DNA of 5,840 bases from Erysipelotrichaceae bacterium UBA3379 (GCA_002359025.1 DEPZ01000042.1:1-5840), one strand, 5' to 3'. Positions 1 to 5,840 are shown, counted from the stretch's first letter. Notes: generated by a model from the letters alone, not told the origin. Numbers and translations are program-made.

Positions 1-21
1 TTACCGCTTGGCTATATCCCA
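1..21 (-). tRNA. tRNA-Gln, 5' part only (cut by window edge)
   Basis: Read on the minus strand, these 21 nt begin UGGGAUA (acceptor 5' strand), then UA, GCC (D-stem 5' strand) and AAGCGGUAA (D-loop). This is the usual 5' end of bacterial tRNA-Gln, whose U1 at the acceptor tip is an identity feature, and the D-loop sequence also matches that family. The anticodon, T-arm and 3' acceptor strand lie outside the window, so the Gln assignment rests on the 5' portion alone. A near-consensus promoter sits just upstream, giving a predicted leader of about 10 nt. It may be the first gene of a tRNA cluster continuing to the left. Confidence 0.82.
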
Positions 22-37
22 ATCACAATGCTCATAT

Positions 38-66
38 AATATAACAAGTTTTTTTAAATTCGTCAA
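38..66 (-). promoter_or_regulatory. Sigma-A promoter of the tRNA gene
   Basis: On the minus strand there is a -35 TTGACG (61-66), a 17-bp spacer and a -10 TATATT (38-43). Transcription is predicted to start near position 31, about 10 nt before the tRNA 5' end. The close match and ideal spacing suit a strongly expressed stable RNA gene. It lies downstream of the aminotransferase terminator, so the tRNA is expected to be transcribed independently. Confidence 0.8.
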
Positions 67-207
67 TACGTTTTGTGAAAAAAATTAAATTTTTATTTAT
101 GCTTATATGAGTACACTAATTAATATATGTAAAAAAGTACTGAATTATTCATGTGAATTTTAAATTCTTAAGAGTTATATTGTATTTAAAAAATATTACA
201 TAAAATT

Positions 208-237
208 AAAAAAATATCACTTCGTTTAAAGTGATAT
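208..237 (-). terminator. Rho-independent terminator of the aminotransferase gene
   Basis: On the minus strand, a 9-bp stem (AUAUCACUU at 237-229, AAGUGAUAU at 222-214) with a 6-nt loop is followed by six U (213-208), two A and four more U. The stem begins at the last base of the TGA stop codon, so termination is immediate. The stem has only two G-C pairs and may be a moderate terminator. Confidence 0.75.
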
Positions 238-1514
238 CATTTATTTTCTAATATTTTATTAACACTAACAAGTTTTGTTGTTAAAGTGAAGAGTTCTAAT
301 GCAAGAGATAATTCTTCTAATGAAGGAAATGATGGTGCTATTCTTATGACACTGTCTTGTGGATCTTTACCATAAGGATATGTAGCTCCAGCATCTGTTA
401 AGATTACACCTGCTTCTTTACATTTTTTTACAATTTCTTTAGCACAATTATCTAAAGAATAGAATGTTATAAAATATCCTCCATTAGGTTCAGTCCATGA
501 CCCAATATCTAAATGAGAAAATTCTTCTTCAAAAGTTTGAATCACCAATTCAAACTTAGGTCTCAAAATATTAGCATGCTGTGTCATATGATCTTTTAAG
601 CAATGAAGATTTTTAAAGAATAATACATGACGTAATTGATTTAACTTATCATAACTAATCATTTCTCTATTCATATCTTTTAATATTTCTGCTTTGTTTC
701 TTAATGAACATGCCATAGCAGCCACACCAGCACCTGGGAATGTTATCTTAGATGTTGAACAAAATTCATAAACAATATCTTCATTATTATATTTCTTACA
801 TAAATCCATAATATTAGGAATAACACCTTGTTCGTCATCATATAAATGATGAACAAGATAAGCATTATCCCAGAATATTCTAAAGTCTTTAGCTGAAGGT
901 TTTAATTTAGCAAATCTTTCTACAATCTCATCAGAATATGAAATCCCAGTAGGATTAGAGTATTTAGGAACACACCAAATTCCTTTTACACTTTCATCTT
1001 GTACATATTTTTCTACTAAATCCATATTAGGACCATCATCATTCATATCAATAGCAATCATTTCTATTCCAAAGTGTTCTATAATAGCGAAATGTCTATC
1101 ATATCCAGGCACTGGACATAAAAATTTAACAGATTCTTGTTGACTCCAAGGCGCTTCACCTAGATAACCATGTGTATATGCTCTTCTTATTTGATCAAAC
1201 ATCATTTGTAAACTAGAGTTACCACCAACAATAATATTATCTACATTCACTTCTAATAATTGACTAAAGAATTCCTTTGCTTCTGGTATACCATCTAATA
1301 AACCATAATTAAAATAGTCTTGATATTGATGAAAATCAATATCACTACTTAATGTATTTAAGATATCTTTAGATAATTCTATTTGATGAATATCTGGTTT
1401 TCCTCTTGCCATATTTAATTGTAGATTTCTAGATTGAAATTCTTTATACTGGCATTCTAACTCTTTTTTTATAGATAAGAGTTCATCCTTGTTCATTTGT
1501 ATATATGGTTTCAT
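237..1514 (-). CDS. PLP-dependent aminotransferase, class Ic aspartate aminotransferase type
   Basis: A complete 425-residue fold-type I aminotransferase that most resembles the class Ic aspartate aminotransferases (Corynebacterium AspT type, formerly annotated as MocR-like). Such enzymes exchange the amino group between aspartate or similar amino acids and 2-oxoglutarate in the cytoplasm. Visible motifs are MARGKP (35-40, substrate-side Arg37), GGNSSLQ (97-103, cofactor phosphate loop), PKYSNPTG (183-190, Asn187), WDNAYL (215-220, Asp216 and Tyr219), STSKITFPGAG (253-263, Lys256 as the Schiff-base lysine), EPNGGYF (342-348) and RIAPSFP (391-397, Arg391 for the substrate carboxylate). All expected catalytic residues are present and the length is normal. 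The ATG at 1514 is preceded by GTGAGGA at a suitable distance. The gene appears monocistronic, with its own promoter and terminator. Family assignment is firm. Aspartate as the true substrate is inferred from the family. Confidence 0.9.
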   Translation of the reverse strand: MKPYIQMNKDELLSIKKELECQYKEFQSRNLQLNMARGKPDIHQIELSKDILNTLSSDIDFHQYQDYFNYGLLDGIPEAKEFFSQLLEVNVDNIIVGGNSSLQMMFDQIRRAYTHGYLGEAPWSQQESVKFLCPVPGYDRHFAIIEHFGIEMIAIDMNDDGPNMDLVEKYVQDESVKGIWCVPKYSNPTGISYSDEIVERFAKLKPSAKDFRIFWDNAYLVHHLYDDEQGVIPNIMDLCKKYNNEDIVYEFCSTSKITFPGAGVAAMACSLRNKAEILKDMNREMISYDKLNQLRHVLFFKNLHCLKDHMTQHANILRPKFELVIQTFEEEFSHLDIGSWTEPNGGYFITFYSLDNCAKEIVKKCKEAGVILTDAGATYPYGKDPQDSVIRIAPSFPSLEELSLALELFTLTTKLVSVNKILENK

Positions 1515-1552
1515 TATTCATTCCTCACTTTATTCATGTCTTAACCGAGTCA

Positions 1553-1581
1553 ATTGTACTATTCAGGGTTTTAAAAAGCAA
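1553..1581 (-). promoter_or_regulatory. Promoter of the aminotransferase gene
   Basis: On the minus strand there is a -35 TTGCTT (1576-1581), exactly 17 bp, and a -10 TACAAT (1553-1558). Transcription should start near 1546, giving a leader of about 30 nt that contains the GTGAGGA ribosome binding site. The -35 box lies about 26 bp from the -35 area of the divergent flavoprotein promoter. No riboswitch-sized structure fits in this short leader. Confidence 0.65.
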
Positions 1582-1607
1582 TGCTAAATAGATAATTTTT
1601 CATATCT

Positions 1608-1636
1608 CTTTGAAAAAATAAAAATTGTGTTATACT
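1608..1636 (+). promoter_or_regulatory. Extended -10 promoter of the flavin reductase/rubredoxin gene
   Basis: A -10 TATACT (1631-1636) carries an upstream TG with one intervening base (1628-1629), an extended -10. The -35 is weak: CTTTGA (1608-1613) gives a 17-bp spacer and TTGAAA (1610-1615) gives 15 bp. Start is expected near 1643, just before the AAAGGAG ribosome binding site (1646-1652), which lies 9 nt from the ATG at 1662. Confidence 0.65.
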
Positions 1637-1661
1637 AGATAAGTAAAAGGAGAGAGATAGT

Positions 1662-2285
1662 ATGGATATAAAAGCATTTTTTAAATTAAGTTATGGTGTG
1701 TATATTGTATCATCAAAATATAATATGCAAGAAAGCGGTTGTGTGATTAATACAATGACACAAGTAACAGCAAGCCCTGCTCAAGTCAGTGTTACACTCA
1801 ATAAAGAAAATTATACAACACATATTATACAAGAGAGTGAATTATTTAATGTGAGTGTTTTATTAGATAATGTAGATATGGATACAATCCGTCATTTTGG
1901 TTTCCAATCTGGTAGAGATGTAAAAAAATTCCAAAACGTAGAATATGAAGAAGATATTCATGGAATTAAATATATCACAAAAGGAGTAGCTGCGACATTT
2001 GCATGTAAAGTGAAAAAAATGGTAGATGTAGGAAGCCATATTATGTTTATAGGTGAAGTCGTAGATGCAAAAGTATTAAGCGATGAACCTGTTTTAACAT
2101 ATGCAGCTTATCATGAAAAGAAAAATGGAGTCACTCCACCAAGCGCACCATCATATGTAGAAGAACCTGAAAAACATGGATTTAAATGTGATGTTTGTGG
2201 ATTTATCTATGAAGGTGATGAATTACCAGAAGGATATACATGCCCAGTTTGTAAAGTAGATGCTTCACATTTTCATAAAATATAA
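1662..2285 (+). CDS. Flavin reductase-like/rubredoxin fusion protein (Hrb-like)
   Basis: A complete 207-residue, two-domain redox protein. Residues 1 to about 150 form a flavin reductase-like FMN-binding domain: the opening MDIKAFFKLSYGVYIVSS, VTASPAQVSVTLNK (35-48) and the FGFQSGRDVKKF stretch (79-90) are typical. A Pro-rich linker (about 156-171) leads to a C-terminal rubredoxin-like iron site with CDVC (Cys176, Cys179) and CPVC (Cys194, Cys197). The order matches high-molecular-weight rubredoxin (Hrb) of acetogens such as Moorella, which passes electrons from NADH to flavodiiron proteins that reduce O2 or NO. The protein is probably cytoplasmic, with no signal peptide. Only 14 residues separate the Cys pairs, shorter than classic rubredoxin and closer to the rubrerythrin C-terminal site. 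No flavodiiron partner is in the window, so the oxygen/NO defence role is inferred. Confidence 0.9.
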   Translation: MDIKAFFKLSYGVYIVSSKYNMQESGCVINTMTQVTASPAQVSVTLNKENYTTHIIQESELFNVSVLLDNVDMDTIRHFGFQSGRDVKKFQNVEYEEDIHGIKYITKGVAATFACKVKKMVDVGSHIMFIGEVVDAKVLSDEPVLTYAAYHEKKNGVTPPSAPSYVEEPEKHGFKCDVCGFIYEGDELPEGYTCPVCKVDASHFHKI

Positions 2286-2286
2286 C

Positions 2287-2325
2287 AATGAGCATAGCCT
2301 AAGCTATGCTCATTTCTTCTTTTCC
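2287..2325 (+). terminator. Strong terminator after the rubredoxin gene, overlapping the end of the kinase gene
   Basis: A perfect 12-bp stem (AATGAGCATAGC at 2287-2298 and its complement at 2303-2314) with a 4-nt CTAA loop is followed by a T-rich tract (TTCTTCTTTTCC). It begins 2 nt after the rubredoxin stop codon. On the minus strand the same hairpin is followed by GTTATATTTTATG, a poorer U-tract, so it may also stop the kinase transcript less efficiently. The 2303-2314 arm and the loop encode the last residues and stop codon of the kinase. Confidence 0.88.
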
Positions 2326-3435
2326 TTTAAGTTTTCTAAGTATGACAACAAAAGTTGTTTTTTCTTTATGACTTGTAGCCATGATTTGTCCATTATGCAT
2401 TTGAATAATATTCTTTGCTATAGCAAGACCTAATCCAGTTCCACCAGTAGATGATGAACGCGAAGAATCTGTACGATAGAATTTATCAAATATATATGGT
2501 AAATCTTCTTGAGATATAGGCATACCATAATTCATAATCTTAATTGTCACATTGCTTTCATCATTAAGAACTTCTATTTCTATAGAACTATGATCATGTC
2601 CATATTTAATAGCATTTGATAACAAGTTATCAAATACTCTTGCAAGTAATTGACCATCACCATTAATAAATAAGTTAGGTTGACTGACTTTAATAACAGG
2701 AGTAATGTCATGTTCTTGAAAATTAGGATAAAATTCATCAACTATTTGTAATATTAATTCTGATATATTTATAGTTGTCATATTGACCTTAACATTAGCT
2801 TGATTTAAACAAGTAAATTCAAATAAATCATCCATCATAGACTGTAATCTTTTTGATTTTTCATAAGCAACAGTAGAATACTTTTGAATATCTTCTTTAG
2901 ATAGTTGATCATTATTCATAATTAATTCTAAATATCCTACAATTGTTGTAAGAGGTGTTCTTAAATCATGAGCAACATTTGTAATTAAATCATTCTTCTC
3001 TTTTTCTGCATTTCTTTCAGCATCATATGCAAGTCTTTCATTTTCTTTTAATATTGCACTTTCTTTTTCTTTATCTTTTAATGTCTTTGCTAGAGCATTG
3101 ATATTAGCCGCTAATAAGCCAAGTTCATCATCATATTCTATAGGTGCTTCAACATTATAATCTCCAGCTGTAACATCTTGAATAGTACGACTTAAAGTAC
3201 GAATATACTCTAAAGTAATATTCATAAGCTTAAAGAAGAGAACAAGAAAAACTAACAGAGACATGATAAAAGACATAAAGAACTTAATCTCTATAGATAA
3301 ACCAAAAAGATGAATCTTATCTAGAATTAAAATAGCAATACTATATATAAAAAATGTAATAATATATGAAATAATCAAATTAATAAGTAATCTCCAACGA
3401 AAACTACTCATAAATAATCTTCTTAATTTTTCCAT
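2299..3435 (-). CDS. VanS-like membrane sensor histidine kinase
   Basis: A complete 378-residue sensor kinase. Two membrane helices (about 15-38 and 49-70) flank an outside loop of only about 10 residues, so no extracellular sensing domain is present. A HAMP linker follows (about 71-123), then a charged coiled coil (about 119-150). The dimerisation and phosphorylation domain has the H-box AHDLRTPLT with His156. The ATPase domain has the N-box DNLLSNAIKYG (269-279), a G1 box NYGMPI (302-307), the F-box IFDKFYR (315-321) and the G2 box GGTGLGLAIA (331-340). It should autophosphorylate His156 and pass the phosphate to Asp54 of the regulator encoded just upstream. The start overlaps the regulator stop by 1 nt (TAATG) and no good ribosome binding site precedes it, so translation is probably coupled. 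The last codons and TAG stop lie in the convergent terminator hairpin. The ligand is unknown. With so short a loop, sensing within the membrane or at its surface is likely. Confidence 0.92.
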   Translation of the reverse strand: MEKLRRLFMSSFRWRLLINLIISYIITFFIYSIAILILDKIHLFGLSIEIKFFMSFIMSLLVFLVLFFKLMNITLEYIRTLSRTIQDVTAGDYNVEAPIEYDDELGLLAANINALAKTLKDKEKESAILKENERLAYDAERNAEKEKNDLITNVAHDLRTPLTTIVGYLELIMNNDQLSKEDIQKYSTVAYEKSKRLQSMMDDLFEFTCLNQANVKVNMTTINISELILQIVDEFYPNFQEHDITPVIKVSQPNLFINGDGQLLARVFDNLLSNAIKYGHDHSSIEIEVLNDESNVTIKIMNYGMPISQEDLPYIFDKFYRTDSSRSSSTGGTGLGLAIAKNIIQMHNGQIMATSHKEKTTFVVILRKLKGKEEMSIA

Positions 3436-4127
3436 TATAAATCAAACTTATATCCAATTCCCCAAACTGTTTTAATATGACGTGGGTTACGTGGCTGCCT
3501 TTCTATTTTTTCTCTTAATTTTCTAATATGAACCATAATTGTATTAGAATTACCTGTTTTTTCATGCCAAATACTTTCTAATATTTGTTCTATAGAAAAT
3601 ACAGTTCCTGGTTTAGAAGCTAATAGCACTAATATTTCATATTCTATTCTTGTAAGTGCTAATGCTTTTCCATCTAATGTGACATATTTTTTTTGAGTAT
3701 CTATAATAAGATCAGACGCTTCTATAATATGTAATGAATCTTGAACAGGTTTATTGAAGACATGGGCACGTCTAAGTTGTGACTTCACTCTTGCAACAAG
3801 CTCCATAGCATTGAAAGGTTTGCTAATATAGTCATCTGCACCAGTTAATAGACCTTCTATCTTATCATTATCAGCTGTTTTTGCTGAAACAATAATGACA
3901 GGGATATTATATTTTTCCCTTATAATTTTTAATGCTTCGATACCATCTATTTCAGGCATCATAATATCTAAAATCACCAAGTCTATGTTATATTTTTGAA
4001 TATCTTCTATAATATTTGTAGCGTTATATCTCTTTTCAACTTGATAACCTTCTTGAGTGAGATATATTTCTATTAAATCAGTAATTTCTTTTTCATCATC
4101 TACAACGAGTATATGAGGTATATCCAT
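3435..4127 (-). CDS. VanR-like OmpR-family response regulator
   Basis: A 230-residue DNA-binding response regulator. The receiver domain (about 4-118) has acidic Asp10 and Asp11, phosphoacceptor Asp54 in LVILDIMMP, Ser81 as the hydroxyl switch residue, Tyr100 as the aromatic switch and Lys103 in SKPF. A winged-helix DNA-binding domain occupies about 131-228, with recognition helix TIMVHIRKLREKIE (196-209) and terminal TVWGIGYKF. The sequence closely resembles VanR-type regulators, but no vancomycin resistance genes are in the window, so this shows family only and not resistance. The reading frame is open upstream to an ATG at 4232, but the ATG at 4127 is chosen: it has an ideal AAGGAGG 7 nt away and starts directly at the receiver fold, while the extra 35 residues are hydrophobic, Cys/Phe-rich and unlike the family. 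It is the first gene of the operon with the kinase. Confidence 0.93.
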   Translation of the reverse strand: MDIPHILVVDDEKEITDLIEIYLTQEGYQVEKRYNATNIIEDIQKYNIDLVILDIMMPEIDGIEALKIIREKYNIPVIIVSAKTADNDKIEGLLTGADDYISKPFNAMELVARVKSQLRRAHVFNKPVQDSLHIIEASDLIIDTQKKYVTLDGKALALTRIEYEILVLLASKPGTVFSIEQILESIWHEKTGNSNTIMVHIRKLREKIERQPRNPRHIKTVWGIGYKFDL

Positions 4128-4134
4128 ATGTACC

Positions 4135-4141
4135 CCTCCTT
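4135..4141 (-). promoter_or_regulatory. Ribosome binding site that sets the response regulator start
   Basis: AAGGAGG on the minus strand lies 7 nt before the ATG at 4127-4125. It is a full match to the anti-Shine-Dalgarno sequence, decides in favour of the 230-residue form, and lies inside the coding part of the longer reading frame. Confidence 0.9.
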
Positions 4142-4148
4142 CAGTCTT

Positions 4149-4176
4149 ATTATATAGAAAAATAAAAAAACAACAA
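4149..4176 (-). promoter_or_regulatory. Probable promoter of the VanRS-like operon
   Basis: On the minus strand there is a perfect -10 TATAAT (4149-4154), with TTGTTG (4171-4176) as a -35 after a 16-bp T-rich spacer. The start would fall near 4142, directly at the ribosome binding site, giving a leader of only about 15 nt. It lies inside the longer reading frame, which supports the 4127 start. The -35 choice is uncertain because GTT is repeated here. Confidence 0.5.
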
Positions 4177-4190
4177 CAAAAACTTATATG

Positions 4191-4235
4191 TTCATGAATG
4201 AATGTTGTGGTTATAAGCAGACTATATTTCATGAA
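4191..4235. repeat. Two TTCATGAA palindromes upstream of the VanRS-like operon
   Basis: The 8-bp palindrome TTCATGAA occurs at 4191-4198 and 4228-4235 (the second extended to TTTCATGAAA at 4227-4236). They are 37 bp apart start to start, in the control region shared by the VanR-like operon and divergent pyrG, just upstream of the operon promoter. On the minus strand a TTCAT precedes each copy. A regulator binding site is possible but unproven, and AT-rich sequence makes chance repeats likely. Confidence 0.3.
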
Positions 4236-4267
4236 AATGAAAAATGTTTTATAATGATAAAAAATAA

Positions 4268-4296
4268 TTGCGTTGATAAAATATTTTTGATAGAAT
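4268..4296 (+). promoter_or_regulatory. pyrG promoter with extended -10
   Basis: There is a -35 TTGCGT (4268-4273), a 17-bp spacer and a -10 TAGAAT (4291-4296) with an upstream TG (4288-4289) making an extended -10. Six bases after the -10 lies GGGC (4303-4306), so the transcript is predicted to begin at G4303. The start position matters because GGGC at the 5' end is the slippage site in the CTP-controlled mechanism of pyrG. Confidence 0.8.
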
Positions 4297-4302
4297 ATGA
4301 AA

Positions 4303-4340
4303 GGGCACTCTAGCTTTCCGCTAGGGGGCTTTTATTTTTT
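4303..4340 (+). terminator. pyrG leader attenuator (GGGC start plus terminator hairpin)
   Basis: The predicted transcript starts GGGC and folds at once into a hairpin. The 5' arm is 4305-4314 (GCACUCUAGC), the loop UUUCC (4315-4319) and the 3' arm 4320-4329 (GCUAGGGGGC), with one A/G mismatch and one G-U pair. A T-rich tract (4330-4340, TTTTATTTTTT) follows, then the ribosome binding site. In B. subtilis pyrG, low CTP stalls polymerase before the first C, extra G residues are added by slippage, and the G tract pairs with the pyrimidine-rich 5' side of the terminator so that transcription continues. Here CUCU and the UUUCC loop are the likely pairing targets. The mechanism in this organism is inferred from that precedent and layout. 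Confidence 0.8.
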
Positions 4341-4355
4341 ATAGGAGGAATACAA

Positions 4356-5840
4356 ATGGCAAAATTTATATTTGTAACAGGTGGAGTTGTATCTGGTTTA
4401 GGAAAAGGATTAACAGCTGCATCTTTAGGAAGAATATTAAAACAACGTGGTTTAAAAGTATTTATGCAAAAGCTTGATCCATATATTAATGTAGATCCAG
4501 GAACAATGTCGCCTTTTCAACATGGAGAAGTCTTTGTAACAGCTGATGGTGCAGAAACAGACTTGGATTTAGGACATTATGAAAGATTTATCGATGAAGA
4601 ATTAAATCGCAATTCATCAGTAACAACAGGTAGAATTTATAGTGATGTTATTGCTAAGGAAAGACGTGGAGATTATTTAGGAGCAACAGTACAAGTTGTA
4701 CCACATATTACAAATGAGATTAAATCTAAAATATATGCTGCAGCTAAAAGTAGTGGAGCTGATATCGTTATTACTGAAATTGGTGGAACTGTTGGTGATA
4801 TAGAAAGTTTACCATTTATTGAAGCTATTAGACAGGTACGTATAGATTTAGGATATGAAAATACATTGTATATTCATACGACTTTATTACCATATATTGG
4901 AGCAAGTCATGAAGTGAAAACAAAACCTACACAACATAGTGTCAAAGAATTAAGAGGATATGGAATACAACCAGATATTATTGTATGTAGAAGTGAACAA
5001 TATATATCAGATGAATTAAAAGAAAAAATATCATTATTCTGTAATGTCCCTACACAAGCAGTTATTTCTAATTATAATGTAGAAGTTTTATATGAACTCC
5101 CACTTATGTTAAAAGAACAAGGTATGGATGACTTGGTTTTAAATCATTTAAGAATGGAAGCAAAACCAGCAGATATGAAAGAATGGAATGAACTTGTACA
5201 AAGAGTTAAAAATCTAGATAAAACAATAACAATTAAAATGGTAGGAAAATATGTACAACTCCCTGATGCCTATTTATCTGTTAATGAAGCTTTAAAACAT
5301 GCAGGATATAATGTCAACAGTCATGTCAATATAGAATGGGTTAATGCTGAAACAATCACTAAAGACAATGTCTTAGATATTTTATCTTCATGTGATGGTA
5401 TTTTAGTACCAGGAGGTTTTGGTCAAAGAGGTATAGAAGGTATGATTCAAGCTATTCAATATGCTAGAGAAAACAATATTCCATTTTTAGGAATATGTTT
5501 AGGAATGCAACTTGCTTCTATTGAATATGCTCGTCATGTCTGTGGATTAAAAGATGCCAATTCTATAGAATTCGATGAAATGTGTACAACACCAATTATT
5601 CATTTGATGTCAGATCAATCATTAGATGATATGGGAGGAACACAAAGATTAGGTGATTATGATTGTCAGTTAGTCCCAGGAACACATGCACATCAATTAT
5701 ATGGAAAAGAAATGATTAAACAAAGACATAGACATAGATATGAATTTAATAATAAATATAGAACAACATTAGAAGAACATGGTTTAGTTATCTCTGGTAT
5801 AAACCCAGAAAGAAACTTAGTTGAAATTATTGAATTAAAA
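4356..5840 (+). CDS. pyrG: CTP synthase, 3' end beyond the window
   Basis: CTP synthase makes CTP from UTP, ATP and glutamine, the last step of de novo pyrimidine nucleotide synthesis, in the cytoplasm. The visible 495 codons are open at the right edge. The family is about 535 residues, so some 40 are missing. The synthetase domain (about 1-265) shows the P-loop SGLGKG (13-18), DPYINVDPGTMSP (41-53), ETDLDLGHYERF (67-78, Mg-binding acidic residues), EIGGTVGDIES (141-151) and KTKPTQHSVKEL (188-199, UTP/CTP site). The glutamine amidotransferase domain (about 290 onward) shows VPGGFGQRG (351-359), LGICLGMQ with nucleophile Cys381, and RHRHRYEFN (457-465). The catalytic His-Glu pair lies beyond the edge. 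AGGAGG (4343-4348) sits 7 nt before the ATG. Expression is probably CTP-controlled through the leader attenuator. No frameshift is seen. Confidence 0.97.
   Translation, partial: MAKFIFVTGGVVSGLGKGLTAASLGRILKQRGLKVFMQKLDPYINVDPGTMSPFQHGEVFVTADGAETDLDLGHYERFIDEELNRNSSVTTGRIYSDVIAKERRGDYLGATVQVVPHITNEIKSKIYAAAKSSGADIVITEIGGTVGDIESLPFIEAIRQVRIDLGYENTLYIHTTLLPYIGASHEVKTKPTQHSVKELRGYGIQPDIIVCRSEQYISDELKEKISLFCNVPTQAVISNYNVEVLYELPLMLKEQGMDDLVLNHLRMEAKPADMKEWNELVQRVKNLDKTITIKMVGKYVQLPDAYLSVNEALKHAGYNVNSHVNIEWVNAETITKDNVLDILSSCDGILVPGGFGQRGIEGMIQAIQYARENNIPFLGICLGMQLASIEYARHVCGLKDANSIEFDEMCTTPIIHLMSDQSLDDMGGTQRLGDYDCQLVPGTHAHQLYGKEMIKQRHRHRYEFNNKYRTTLEEHGLVISGINPERNLVEIIELK

Noticed and set aside
1..21. 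tRNA-Glu in place of tRNA-Gln
   Set aside because: Bacterial tRNA-Glu begins with GGC/GGU-type acceptor strands. The UGGGAUA start with U1 fits tRNA-Gln, although the anticodon is out of view.
110..141. AGTAC/GTACT inverted repeat as a small RNA hairpin
   Set aside because: Only 5 bp pair across a loop of over 20 nt, with no promoter or terminator in register.
155..167. AT-rich palindrome GAATTTTAAATTC as an operator or terminator
   Set aside because: It is a short A/T inverted repeat in AT-rich sequence between a terminator and an unrelated promoter. It has no T-tract and no second copy.
1515..1661. Riboswitch or shared operator between the divergent genes
   Set aside because: The predicted leaders are about 20-30 nt, too short for a riboswitch, and no convincing inverted or direct repeat spans the two promoters.
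2299..4127. Vancomycin resistance locus
   Set aside because: Only VanR/VanS-like signalling genes are present, with no vanH, ligase or vanX-like genes. Such pairs are common in Firmicutes with other roles.
4128..4232. 35-residue N-terminal extension of the response regulator, starting at ATG 4232
   Set aside because: It is hydrophobic and Cys/Phe-rich, unlike any receiver domain. It has no evident ribosome binding site and contains the operon promoter and the ideal ribosome binding site for the ATG at 4127.

Overview
The window is AT-rich (roughly 70% A+T by eye), with strong AGGAGG-type ribosome binding sites, U-tract terminators and TGA used as a stop codon. This points to a low-GC Firmicute. 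Together with a flavin reductase/rubredoxin fusion typical of anaerobes, it suggests a gut anaerobe of the Erysipelotrichia or Clostridia type. The class is inferred from general resemblance and is not proven.

Layout. (1) Positions 1-66, minus strand: the first 21 nt of a tRNA, most likely tRNA-Gln, cut by the window edge, with a near-consensus promoter behind it. (2) Positions 208-1581, minus strand: a monocistronic PLP aminotransferase of the class Ic aspartate aminotransferase type, with its own promoter and terminator. (3) Positions 1608-2325, plus strand: a divergently transcribed flavin reductase-like/rubredoxin fusion resembling Hrb (high-molecular-weight rubredoxin), ending in a strong terminator. 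(4) Positions 2299-4176, minus strand: a two-gene operon for a VanR-like response regulator and a VanS-like sensor kinase. The two genes overlap by 1 nt, and the end of the kinase gene is encoded inside the terminator hairpin of the convergent rubredoxin gene. (5) Positions 4268-5840, plus strand: pyrG (CTP synthase), 495 codons, open at the right edge. It is preceded by a promoter, a transcript start in GGGC and a terminator hairpin just before the ribosome binding site. This is the layout of the CTP-sensing reiterative-transcription attenuator known from Bacillus subtilis pyrG.

These are separate housekeeping, redox and signalling units, not one pathway. No mobile element, CRISPR array, toxin-antitoxin or defence gene was seen. 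No wholly new system is evident. The most informative regulatory element is the pyrG leader, followed by the terminator shared with the kinase coding end and the compact VanRS-like control region. No gene-free stretch exceeds 300 bases. The longest gaps are 4128-4355, which holds divergent promoters and the pyrG leader, and 67-207, AT-rich with nothing recognisable.
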